Shown piece by piece: positions 6,052 through 12,215 of a stretch of DNA of 12,895 nt. Under the pieces are notes generated by a model that was given only the letters and a program-made list of their open reading frames with translations, did no database searches and had not been told where the DNA came from. The DNA is from DATKCA01 sp035544675 (GTDB taxonomy: Bacteria; Acidobacteriota; Thermoanaerobaculia; Gp7-AA8): contig DATKCA010000097.1 of assembly GCA_035544675.1 (NCBI GenBank), positions 1 through 12,895 on the forward strand, given 5' to 3'. Within the stretch, counting starts at the first letter, position 1. Each line of letters starts with the position of its first letter. A program made the translations under genes and the position numbers.

Positions 6052-6531
6052 ATGGCAAAAGCACTATCTATAGATATAGGAATCGACAAACCGCAGCGGA
6101 AGGAGATCGCTGACGGACTCGGCCGTCTCCTCGCCGACACCTACACGCTCTACCTCAAGACCCACAACTTCCACTGGAACGTGACCGGCCCGATGTTCCA
6201 GACGCTTCACCTGATGTTCGAGACGCAGTACAACGAGCTGGCCCTGGCGGTCGACCTCATCGCCGAGCGCATCCGCGCTCTGGGATTCCCCGCCCCGGCG
6301 TCGTATGCGGCGTTCTCGCGGCTGGCATCGGTGCCGGAAGAAGAGAGCGTGCCGAAGGCCGAGGCGATGATCCGCCAGCTGGTGCACGATCATGAGACGG
6401 TGGTCCGGACGGCGCGCCGCATCTTCCCTGTCGTGGAGAAGGCGAACGACGAGCCGACGGCCGACCTGCTCACGCAGCGGCTGCAGATTCACGAGAAGAC
6501 GGCGTGGATGCTGCGCAGTCTGCTGGAGTAG
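6052..6531 (+). CDS. dps: Dps-family ferritin (DNA-protecting, iron-storing)
   Basis: The product is 159 residues, the usual Dps length. Dps proteins assemble into 12-subunit shells that oxidise Fe(II) with peroxide, store iron and often bind DNA during stress or stationary phase. The inter-subunit ferroxidase ligands are all identifiable by alignment with E. coli Dps: His-41 (FHWNVTGP), His-53 and Glu-57 (LHLMFE; Glu replaces the common Asp), then Asp-68 and Glu-72 (VDLIAER). The C-terminus is a long helix (HEKTAWMLRSLLE) with no Lys-rich tail, and the N-terminal extension is short with a few lysines, so strong DNA binding is uncertain. The start is the ATG at 6052; no good Shine-Dalgarno is present. 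Codons 4-10 are strikingly AT-rich, with two ATA codons in an otherwise GC-rich gene. It appears to be a single-gene unit, followed by a long hairpin. Confidence 0.92.
   Translation: MAKALSIDIGIDKPQRKEIADGLGRLLADTYTLYLKTHNFHWNVTGPMFQTLHLMFETQYNELALAVDLIAERIRALGFPAPASYAAFSRLASVPEEESVPKAEAMIRQLVHDHETVVRTARRIFPVVEKANDEPTADLLTQRLQIHEKTAWMLRSLLE
6065..6076. promoter_or_regulatory. AT-rich perfect palindrome inside the dps 5' coding region
   Basis: TATCTATAGATA is a 12-bp perfect palindrome within an AT-rich patch at 6062-6080, overlapping codons 5-9 of dps. It could be an intragenic operator or simply a low-structure start region that aids initiation where no Shine-Dalgarno exists. Confidence 0.25.
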
Positions 6532-6542
6532 TCTCCGTGTCA

Positions 6543-6600
6543 CTCTGTGTTCTCTGTGACTCTGTGGGAAAGACAACCGCAGAGACGCAGAGGCGCAGAG
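6543..6600 (+). terminator. Long imperfect hairpin (CTCTGTG/CGCAGAG repeat) between convergent genes
   Basis: The left arm (6543-6567) has three CTCTGTG units. The right arm (6577-6600) has the complementary CGCAGAG-type units, with a loop of about nine bases (GGAAAGACA, including one G). In plus-strand RNA the T/C differences between arms become G-U wobbles, so about 22 of 24 positions can pair; on the minus strand they become A-C mismatches. The hairpin begins 12 bases after the dps stop and ends 10 bases before the PLP gene stop, so it can serve as the dps 3' end. Similar CTCTGTGTCTCTGTGG-like sequences recur between genes in many bacteria. Confidence 0.6.
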
Positions 6601-6610
6601 AAGGACGGAG

Positions 6611-7825
6611 TTACGCTCGGGATGACACCCGGGCGACCGCCTCGATGACCCGCTCTACGTCCTCATCGGTGGTGTAGCAGGCGCAGCCGAGGCGGAGCAG
6701 CGCCTCGACTCCGAGGCGCTCGATGACGGTCTGCGCGTAGAAGTCGCCGTGGCTGGCGAAGATCGCTGACTCGACGAGCGCTCGCGCCACGTCTTCGGCG
6801 GTGTGTCCATCGAGGGTGATGGACACCGTCGGCGTGCGCGGCAACGGCGGCGGCGGACCGTAGACCCGGACGCCGGGAATCGCCGACAGCCCGTCCCAGA
6901 GCCGCCTGGCCTGTCTCGACCCGCGCTCGTGGAGCGAGTGGAAGAGGCGCGCCAGACGCTCCCGGCGGCTGCCGTCTTCCCCGCCGAGCGAGGCCAGCCA
7001 GTCGACCGTGGCGCGCAGGCCGGCGATGCCTTCCTGATTGAGCGTCCCCGTTTCGCAGCGCTCCGGCGCCGTGTCGGGCGACGGCGCGAGCTTCGGAAAG
7101 GGCAGCCCGGCCAGGAGATCGCGGCGCACGAACATCATCCCGATGTGGGGCCCGTAGAACTTGTAGGCCGAGCAGGCCAGAAAGTCGCAGCCGGCGGCCT
7201 GCACGTCGAGGAGCTCGTGCGGGGCGAGGTGAACGGCATCGACGAAGAGCAGCGCGCCGGCCGCGCGGGCGATCTCTCGCGCTCGCCCGAGGTCGCTCAC
7301 CGTGCCGACCGCGTTCGACGCGCCGCCGATGGCGATGAGGCGCGTCTTCTTCGTCACCAGCCGTTCCAGGTGATCGAAGTCGATCAGCGCGGTCTCGACG
7401 CTCATCCGCGCCATCCGCACTTCGATGCCGCGGTCCACCTCCAGGGCATGCCACGGAGCGACGTTGCCGTGATGATCCAGCTCGGTCGTGATGACCTCGT
7501 CGCCACGCTGCCACGTCCGGCCGAGAGCGCGGGCCAGGTGGAACGTCATCGTGGTCATGTTCGCGCCGAAACTGACTTCGTCCGGAGCGCAGTTGAGAAA
7601 GTCCGCCCCCGCCTCCCGCGCCGCGGCGATGACCGCGTCGGTCTCCTCGCTGGTCGGGTAGGCCCAGTGCGTATTGGCGTTGTGGTGATAGAGGTATTCG
7701 GTCATCGCCTCGCCCACCGGGCGCGGGACCTGCGTTCCGCCGGGGGCATCGAAGTACGCGACAGGACGGCCGTTCTCTGTTCGCTCCAGAGCGGGGAAAT
7801 GCGTGCGAATCTCGTCGACTGTCAT
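6611..7825 (-). CDS. Class V PLP-dependent enzyme, cysteine-desulfurase-like without the catalytic Cys
   Basis: The product is 404 residues, full length for class V aminotransferase-fold enzymes of the 'cysteine desulfurase-like' (VC1184-type) subgroup. PLP residues are visible: His-118/His-119 in ELDHHGN (ring stacking), Asp-196 in FVDAVH (pyridine nitrogen) and Lys-222 in CSAYKFYGPHIG (Schiff base). ETGTLNQEG matches the conserved cofactor/substrate loop. In SufS-type desulfurases the sulfur-accepting Cys lies in a GHHCAQP loop. The matching segment here, SHGDFYAQT (358-366), has Tyr-363, so persulfide chemistry like that of SufS is unlikely. The true reaction could be a lyase, epimerase or another sulfur/selenium amino-acid reaction. 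The start is the ATG at 7825; AAGGA, 9 bases upstream on the minus strand, is the Shine-Dalgarno and comes from a repeat arm. It lies 69 bases after the deaminase-like gene. Cys-381 and Cys-383 near the end are not at the catalytic position. Confidence 0.85.
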   Translation of the reverse strand: MTVDEIRTHFPALERTENGRPVAYFDAPGGTQVPRPVGEAMTEYLYHHNANTHWAYPTSEETDAVIAAAREAGADFLNCAPDEVSFGANMTTMTFHLARALGRTWQRGDEVITTELDHHGNVAPWHALEVDRGIEVRMARMSVETALIDFDHLERLVTKKTRLIAIGGASNAVGTVSDLGRAREIARAAGALLFVDAVHLAPHELLDVQAAGCDFLACSAYKFYGPHIGMMFVRRDLLAGLPFPKLAPSPDTAPERCETGTLNQEGIAGLRATVDWLASLGGEDGSRRERLARLFHSLHERGSRQARRLWDGLSAIPGVRVYGPPPPLPRTPTVSITLDGHTAEDVARALVESAIFASHGDFYAQTVIERLGVEALLRLGCACYTTDEDVERVIEAVARVSSRA

Positions 7826-7829
7826 CCTG

Positions 7830-7913
7830 CTTAGTCCTTAGTCCTTAGGGATACTTCCACAACAGCCCTGCCTTGATTCCCCAACGCCTAACGCCTAAGG
7901 ACCAAGGACTAAG
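7830..7913 (-). repeat. Inverted repeat CTTAGTCC-type linking two genes
   Basis: The arms at 7830-7849 and 7894-7913 are 20 bases each and complementary at 19 positions. The single difference is a G-U wobble in minus-strand RNA, the transcribed strand here, so the hairpin is fully paired in the transcript. The 44-base loop contains CTAACGCCTAACGCC-like direct repeats. The 5' arm (in RNA) holds the deaminase-like stop codon TAG (7897-7895). The 3' arm holds the AAGGA (7839-7835) that is the best Shine-Dalgarno for the PLP gene. Confidence 0.8.
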
Positions 7914-9532
7914 GCCTCGTTTTTCCGCATGGTCCAGAGCAGATGGCTGATGTGATCGCGGCGCGACTCGCCGGTGGTGACGATGAGCAGCTTCGTGATC
8001 TTGAGCTCCAGCGGGTCGGTGTAGAGGAGGATCAGCATCTCGCGGAGGAAGCTGGTGCCGAGGGTGATGTCGTTGTCGGTGCCGACGCCGAGGCGGAGGC
8101 CTTTCTTCTCCCACCAGGAAAAAGGGTGGTCGCCGTAGTCGGCGAGCTCGCCGGTCAGCTTCTTGTTCGACGAGGGCAGCGACACGAGAGTGAGGCGCTT
8201 GTCGATCATCCGGTTCAGCACGTCGTGCTGGTAGTGCTCGACCTCGCGGGCGTGATGGAACTTGGTCTTCGTGGCCAGGATGGCCTCGGCCTCGGTCAGA
8301 CGAAGCCCGGCCAGGAGCTTTTCACGGATCTCCTCGCGGCCGCTCGAATCCATGTCCATCAGCTCGGCGTAGTGGCGTGAGCCGGGGGCGACCGGTTCGC
8401 CGCGGCGGTTGGCCATCAGGATCTTCTGCAGCATGCTGTGAAAGTAGAAGTTGGGGTTGATGCCGAGGGAGAGGCCGTGCTCGATGGCGTCGGCGTACCA
8501 GATGTTCATGGCGTTATCGACAGCCTGCACGCCCTGGCGCAGCGTGTTCCATGTCTCGCCGTGATGGCTTCGCGTGCGGAAGCCGTACGCCTGCAGCTTG
8601 CGCATGCCGACGCGCATCTCCTGGAAGTGGGCCTTGCGGTAGAAGCCGCGCTCGTCGCCGACCGTGTCCACTTCCGTGACGACCTCGCGCAGCTCGGGAT
8701 ACTTCGCGATCAGCTCGATGATCTGGCGGACCTGGTCGTCGAAGCTGGCGCGTTTGGTCGGATAGCGCGTGGCGTCGTAGAAGCCGGGCTCCTTGCGGAA
8801 ACTCGGCGAGAGGATGAACTTGAATCGCGGCATCTCGCTCTGAAACGAGCGGAACCCTTCGTAGAGGCCGAGAAGAACGTCTTCAGGCGTGAGCGCGGAG
8901 AGGCCGGGGATCTGCTCGGAGCGGTCGGTCGTCTCGCGGAACAGGGTGAACTTGAGCCGCAGCGCGCCGATGTTCGAAGTGCGATGGAGCCGGCTTGCGA
9001 TGTGATACGCGGCGGCGTGGTGCGCTTCGCGCGTGGTGAGGATGAGCTTCGGCAGCAGCAGGATCTTGAGGTAGCGGTCGAAGCGGTCGTCATCGCGGAT
9101 GCGGATCATCCGGTCGATCTGGGCGGCGTTGCGGATCGGCAGCGAGTCGCGCCCGTAGATCGCGGCGATCTTCTCTTCGTAAACGGCGCGGTCCGGGCCC
9201 TCCAGGAGCGGCTGCAGCCGGGCGAAGACGAATTCGGCGTCGAGCGATCCGGTCAGGTGGATGTGCTCGTCGCGGAACGCGATCGGGAAACCGCGGAAGA
9301 AGACTTCCAGCGCCTTCGACGCCGGATGCTCGAACAGGGCCTCGATCGGGACTTCCTTGACCCGGAAGCGGCCGAGCAGGGCGTGAAAGGAGCGGACCTG
9401 ATGCGCGAGCTCGGGGTCCTCCTCGAGCTGCGGCGCGCTCTCGGCGAGAGCGAGCGTGTCCTCGAGCGTGAGGCCGTTGGTCTCGCTGATGATCTGCGTG
9501 AAGAAGCGCGTGAGGCGGGGAACGAGGTGCAT
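7895..9532 (-). CDS. Adenosine-deaminase-superfamily metal hydrolase, large divergent member
   Basis: The product is 545 residues, much longer than a typical adenosine deaminase (about 330-350). Superfamily signatures are in order: the metal pair His-90/His-92 in DEHIHLTGSLD, His-323 and Glu-326 in SHHGE (like HAGE, with the catalytic Glu), His-352 in AIEHGLSLG, SLPSSNKKLTG where CP.SN is usual, and Asp-486 in GVGTDNDI. The GTDD motif reads GTDN, so the second Asp, which helps position the purine in adenosine deaminase, is Asn-487. The substrate may therefore not be adenosine. The N-terminal 85 residues and a central insertion (about 115-320) are extra. The start is the ATG at 9532, although no strong Shine-Dalgarno is visible; the extension to 9625 is translation of the 56-bp repeat. 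The last residues, ALVLGP, are encoded by the downstream repeat arm. It follows pstB on the same strand after a 100-base gap. Confidence 0.8.
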   Translation of the reverse strand: MHLVPRLTRFFTQIISETNGLTLEDTLALAESAPQLEEDPELAHQVRSFHALLGRFRVKEVPIEALFEHPASKALEVFFRGFPIAFRDEHIHLTGSLDAEFVFARLQPLLEGPDRAVYEEKIAAIYGRDSLPIRNAAQIDRMIRIRDDDRFDRYLKILLLPKLILTTREAHHAAAYHIASRLHRTSNIGALRLKFTLFRETTDRSEQIPGLSALTPEDVLLGLYEGFRSFQSEMPRFKFILSPSFRKEPGFYDATRYPTKRASFDDQVRQIIELIAKYPELREVVTEVDTVGDERGFYRKAHFQEMRVGMRKLQAYGFRTRSHHGETWNTLRQGVQAVDNAMNIWYADAIEHGLSLGINPNFYFHSMLQKILMANRRGEPVAPGSRHYAELMDMDSSGREEIREKLLAGLRLTEAEAILATKTKFHHAREVEHYQHDVLNRMIDKRLTLVSLPSSNKKLTGELADYGDHPFSWWEKKGLRLGVGTDNDITLGTSFLREMLILLYTDPLELKITKLLIVTTGESRRDHISHLLWTMRKNEALVLGP

Positions 9533-9570
9533 GAGGGTGAATCGTATCCGAGTGGAGCAGCGGCCGTGCC

Positions 9571-9626
9571 TGTGGAGGACAGGCAATCCTGCCTGTCCGG
9601 TCAGGCAAGATTGCCTGACCTCCACA
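9571..9626. repeat. 56-bp double-hairpin repeat, copy 1
   Basis: TGTGGAGG and CCTCCACA bound two adjacent hairpins: GGACAGGCA / TGCCTGTCC (loop ATCC) and GGTCAGGCAA / TTGCCTGACC (loop GA). It starts 6 bases after the pstB stop on the minus strand. It may act as a 3'-end stabiliser or partial terminator between pstB and the deaminase-like gene. Copy 2 lies at 12144 in the same orientation. No transposase is nearby, so it resembles a REP/BIME-type non-autonomous element. Confidence 0.85.
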
Positions 9627-9632
9627 GAATCT

Positions 9633-10406
9633 CTACGCGATTCCCAGGAACTGCATCGTCTCTTCGCGGGTAGGGCAGCAGAAGACGGTCTCGCACTGGG
9701 CGGCTTCCATCAGCTCGCCGGCGCCGTCGCGCTGGCAGAGGCAGGCCACCCAGTCCGACAGGCGGCGGGCCTGCTCGAGGTGATGCGTGACCAGCACGAT
9801 GCTCCTGGTCTCCTTCAACGCCACGATCGTCTCCTCGATCGCCGCGGTCGACTTCGGGTCGAGCGCGGACGTCGGCTCGTCCATGAGGATGACGTCGGGG
9901 CTCCCGGCCAGCGTTCGCGCCAGCGCCAGGCGCTGCTGCTGCCCGACCGACAGCGTCGCCGCCGGCTTCTGCAGCCGGTCCTTCACTTCGGACCAGAGTC
10001 CGGCCTGACGGAGTGTCGACTCGAGCAGAGAGCCGTCGACGGGACCGAAGCGCGCCGCGGCAAAGAGGACGTTGCGCTCGATCGAGCCGGGGAACACCAC
10101 CGGCTGCTGGAAGACGATGCCGATGCGGCGGCGCAGGTCGTCGGGATCGATGAACCCCGCGCGCGTGTCCACCCCTTCGAAGAGCACCCGGCCGGTCACC
10201 TCGAGCGTCGACGAGAGGTCGATGAGGCGGTTGATGCACTTGAGCAGAGTCGACTTCCCGGCGCCGGACGGCCCGATGATGGCGGTGATCATGCGCCGCG
10301 GGATGTCGAAGCTGACGTCGCGCAGCAGTTCATGGCCGTCGCGCCTCACGCGCACGCCGAGGTTCTCGATGGTCAGGATCGGTTTCAGGACGTCGTCCTC
10401 AGACAC
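9633..10406 (-). CDS. pstB: Phosphate ABC transporter ATP-binding protein PstB
   Basis: The product is 257 residues, normal for PstB. It hydrolyses ATP on the cytoplasmic side to drive phosphate import through PstC-PstA. All ABC motifs are intact: Walker A GPSGAGKST (45-53), Q-loop Gln-100 in VFQQPVVFPGSI, signature LSVGQQQR (152-159), Walker B VILMDEP (172-178), D-loop SALDP and His-208 in VTHH. The C-terminal 40 residues diverge from classic PstB and contain Cys-222, -224, -238, -243 and -244, including CLC and CC pairs, which could be redox-sensitive or bind metal. The start is the GTG at 10406; GAGGAGG lies upstream and the start overlaps the pstA end by 8 nt (GTGTCTGA). No phoU follows. 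A tungstate or molybdate ATPase is less likely given the pstS/C/A neighbours. Confidence 0.9.
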   Translation of the reverse strand: MSEDDVLKPILTIENLGVRVRRDGHELLRDVSFDIPRRMITAIIGPSGAGKSTLLKCINRLIDLSSTLEVTGRVLFEGVDTRAGFIDPDDLRRRIGIVFQQPVVFPGSIERNVLFAAARFGPVDGSLLESTLRQAGLWSEVKDRLQKPAATLSVGQQQRLALARTLAGSPDVILMDEPTSALDPKSTAAIEETIVALKETRSIVLVTHHLEQARRLSDWVACLCQRDGAGELMEAAQCETVFCCPTREETMQFLGIA

Positions 10407-11250
10407 GCCTCGCCTCCTCGTGGATGCGCAGCCTGAGGGGCAGCGCGATGAGTGACAGTGTGATGACCAGCATGAGCAGCACGATGGCGCTTCCCCACAT
10501 GTTCGTCGTCATGGCAGGATCGAACGAGTCCTGCGCCAGCACGAAGATGTGGTAGGGCAGCGCCAGCACCGGGCTGTCGACGATGCCTCGCGGCACCGTC
10601 GCGCCGGCGAAGATCACGGCGGTGAACATGATCGGCGCGGTCTCGCCGGCCGCGCGCGCCAGGCCGAGCAGAGTGCCGGTGACCAGACCCGCTGCGCCTT
10701 GCGGCAGCAGCAGCGACCAGGCGATGTGATTGCGGCGGAGACCGAGGCCGAAGGCCGCCTCGACGGAGGCCGGCGGAATGGCGCGCAGCTTCTCCAGGAA
10801 CGCCACGGTCACGGTCGGCAGAATCATCATGGCCAGGAGGATCCCTCCGGCCAGCCACGACTTCCTCATCCCCAGGAGCTGGACGAAGAACGCGAGGCCG
10901 AACAGGCCGAAGACGATCGACGGGATGCCGTTCAGCGCGTGCAGCAGCGCCTCCAGCGAGCGGCGGCCGCGATCGGAGCGGAGGTACAACTGATGATAGA
11001 GGCCGACGCCCGCCGCGACCGGCAGCGCGATCATGCCGGCGGTAGCGATGAGAATGAACGTGCCGGCGAGGTGATACAACACTCCCCCTTCGGCGCCGAC
11101 CGCTCGGGACTGCTCGAAGAAAAACCTCCAGGAGATCGCGCCCGCTCCGCGGAACACGACCAGTCCCACGACCGTGGCGATGACCAGCAGCGCGACCGCC
11201 GCCCCCGCGCCGGCGAACAGCGTGAACAACCGGTCGCCCAGCCGTCTCAT
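10399..11250 (-). CDS. pstA: Phosphate ABC transporter permease PstA
   Basis: The product is 283 residues with about six membrane helices: near 15-34, 62-88, 110-127, 133-152, a region around 185-215, and 252-272. The EAA-type ABC-coupling loop is visible at about 164-184 (EAAFGLGLRR, then LLLPQ), just as in PstA, and ARAAGETAPIMF (199-209) matches the conserved PstA segment. It forms the transmembrane channel with PstC in the inner membrane. The start is the ATG at 11250, overlapping the pstC stop by 4 nt (ATGA) with GGGGGAGG upstream. The long in-frame extension to 11772 is antisense-like Arg-rich translation of pstC and is not used. Its stop overlaps the pstB start by 8 nt, so the three genes are translationally coupled. 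Confidence 0.93.
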   Translation of the reverse strand: MRRLGDRLFTLFAGAGAAVALLVIATVVGLVVFRGAGAISWRFFFEQSRAVGAEGGVLYHLAGTFILIATAGMIALPVAAGVGLYHQLYLRSDRGRRSLEALLHALNGIPSIVFGLFGLAFFVQLLGMRKSWLAGGILLAMMILPTVTVAFLEKLRAIPPASVEAAFGLGLRRNHIAWSLLLPQGAAGLVTGTLLGLARAAGETAPIMFTAVIFAGATVPRGIVDSPVLALPYHIFVLAQDSFDPAMTTNMWGSAIVLLMLVITLSLIALPLRLRIHEEARRV

Positions 11251-12215
11251 CGCGCCTCCCCCGCCACGCGCCTGCGCAACAGATCGGCGAACAGCGTCAT
11301 CCCGACGACGACCACGAACAGCGTGAGCCCCAGCGCGAGGAGCGCGGACGTGTGCAGCTTGTCGCCCACGGCGATGTTCGTCTCGGCGCCGCCCAGCTTC
11401 GAGGTGATGGTCTGCCCGGCGTCGATGAACGACTGCACGATCTGGCCGGGCCGTGGCAGGCGGTTGTCGGCGCGGCCGACCACGAGAAACACGGCGATGG
11501 TCTCGCCGAGGGCGCGGCCGAGGGCCAGGAGCGTTGCGCCGATGAGTCCGGGGATGGCCTGCCGCGTCACGACGGACATGGCCGTCTCCGCGCGGGTGAG
11601 GCCGAGGCCGCGCGCGGCGTCGCGGAATTTCGATGGAACCGAACGGAACGCGTCGTCGAACAGCGTCGTCAGCGTCGGAAGGATCATCACCGCCAGCAGC
11701 ACGCCCGCGGTCAGCAGCGTGTCGCCGGAGTACGCGTCCCACTCCAGACGCTCGAAGAGCGACGACATCCACGTGCGCAGGAAGAGGACGCCGAGGAGTC
11801 CGTAGACGACCGAGGGCACGCCGGCCAGGAGCTCGACGAGGAATTTGAGAGCGAGGCGGGAGCGCTCGCGGCAGACTTCGGAGAGAAACATCGCCGTCCA
11901 GAACGCCAGCGGCAGGGCCAGGACGATCGCGATCGCCGAGACGACGGCGGTGCCGTAGAGCATCGCCGCGGCCTCGAACGCCTGCTTACGATAGGCCCAG
12001 CGGTTTCCGGTGAAGAATGAAGAGCCTTCGCTGCGGAACGCCTCCAGGCTGCCGGCGAGAAGAAAGAGGAAGATGCCTCCGACGGTAACGACGGTGAGCA
12101 CCGAGAACGCCATCGCCACGAGGCGGAGCAGGTCCGCGCGTTTTGTGGAGGACAGGCAATCTTGCCTGTCCGGACGGGCAGGATTGCCCGTCCTCCACAG
12201 AAGCGGCGAAGTCAC
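11247..12215 (-). CDS. pstC: Phosphate ABC transporter permease PstC, N-terminus encoded by a repeat element
   Basis: The product is 322 residues from the GTG at 12215, with about six membrane helices, the first at about 36-54. The EAA-like loop is RDAARGLGLTRAETAM (198-213), and ALGRALGETIAVFLVVG (231-247) matches PstC. I prefer the GTG because it overlaps the pstS stop by 4 nt (GTGA), mirroring the ATGA junction with pstA. With this start, residues about 7-25 (WRTGNPARPDRQDC, then LSST) are translation of 56-bp repeat copy 2. That segment is polar and basic and would lie in the cytoplasm before helix 1, where it could be tolerated. The alternative is the ATG at 12113 (the MAFSVLTVV segment), which would exclude the repeat but has no visible Shine-Dalgarno and leaves a very short lead-in. 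PstC identity is secure; the N-terminus is not. Confidence 0.88.
   Translation of the reverse strand: MTSPLLWRTGNPARPDRQDCLSSTKRADLLRLVAMAFSVLTVVTVGGIFLFLLAGSLEAFRSEGSSFFTGNRWAYRKQAFEAAAMLYGTAVVSAIAIVLALPLAFWTAMFLSEVCRERSRLALKFLVELLAGVPSVVYGLLGVLFLRTWMSSLFERLEWDAYSGDTLLTAGVLLAVMILPTLTTLFDDAFRSVPSKFRDAARGLGLTRAETAMSVVTRQAIPGLIGATLLALGRALGETIAVFLVVGRADNRLPRPGQIVQSFIDAGQTITSKLGGAETNIAVGDKLHTSALLALGLTLFVVVVGMTLFADLLRRRVAGEAR
12144..12199. repeat. 56-bp double-hairpin repeat, copy 2, inside the pstC 5' end
   Basis: This copy has the same outline and length as the one at 9571. Hairpins are GGACAGGCAA / TTGCCTGTCC (loop TC) and GGACGGGCA / TGCCCGTCC (loop GGAT), bounded by TGTGGAGG and CCTCCACA. 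Read through in all six frames, it has no stop codon. It begins 13 bases inside the pstS-pstC junction on the minus strand. A hairpin here could lower pstC expression relative to pstS. Confidence 0.87.

Noticed and set aside
6803..7834. Open frame on the plus strand opposite the PLP enzyme
   Set aside because: No motif and shadow composition; the minus strand has complete PLP motifs.
7826..7914. CRISPR-like or tRNA-like structure in the CTTAGTCC repeat region
   Set aside because: Units are 7-8 bases with no spacers, and no cloverleaf or anticodon arm can be drawn; it is an inverted repeat.
9533..9625. N-terminal extension of the deaminase-like protein
   Set aside because: It is translation of the 56-bp repeat (RQSCLTGQAGLPVL type); the protein starts more sensibly at 9532.
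8438..9673. 411-codon plus-strand frame opposite the deaminase-like gene
   Set aside because: Shadow frame; the minus strand shows HxH, HHGE and GTDN motifs in order.
11251..11772. N-terminal extension of PstA
   Set aside because: Arg-rich antisense-like sequence over pstC; the ATG at 11250 has a Shine-Dalgarno and an ATGA overlap.
10549..11805. 418-codon plus-strand frame opposite pstA and pstC
   Set aside because: No domain; membrane-protein genes give such hydrophilic antisense frames.
9571..12199. pstCAB as a composite transposon between two direct repeats
   Set aside because: The repeats are only 56 bp, there is no transposase, and the pst genes have coherent operon overlaps with pstS outside the block.
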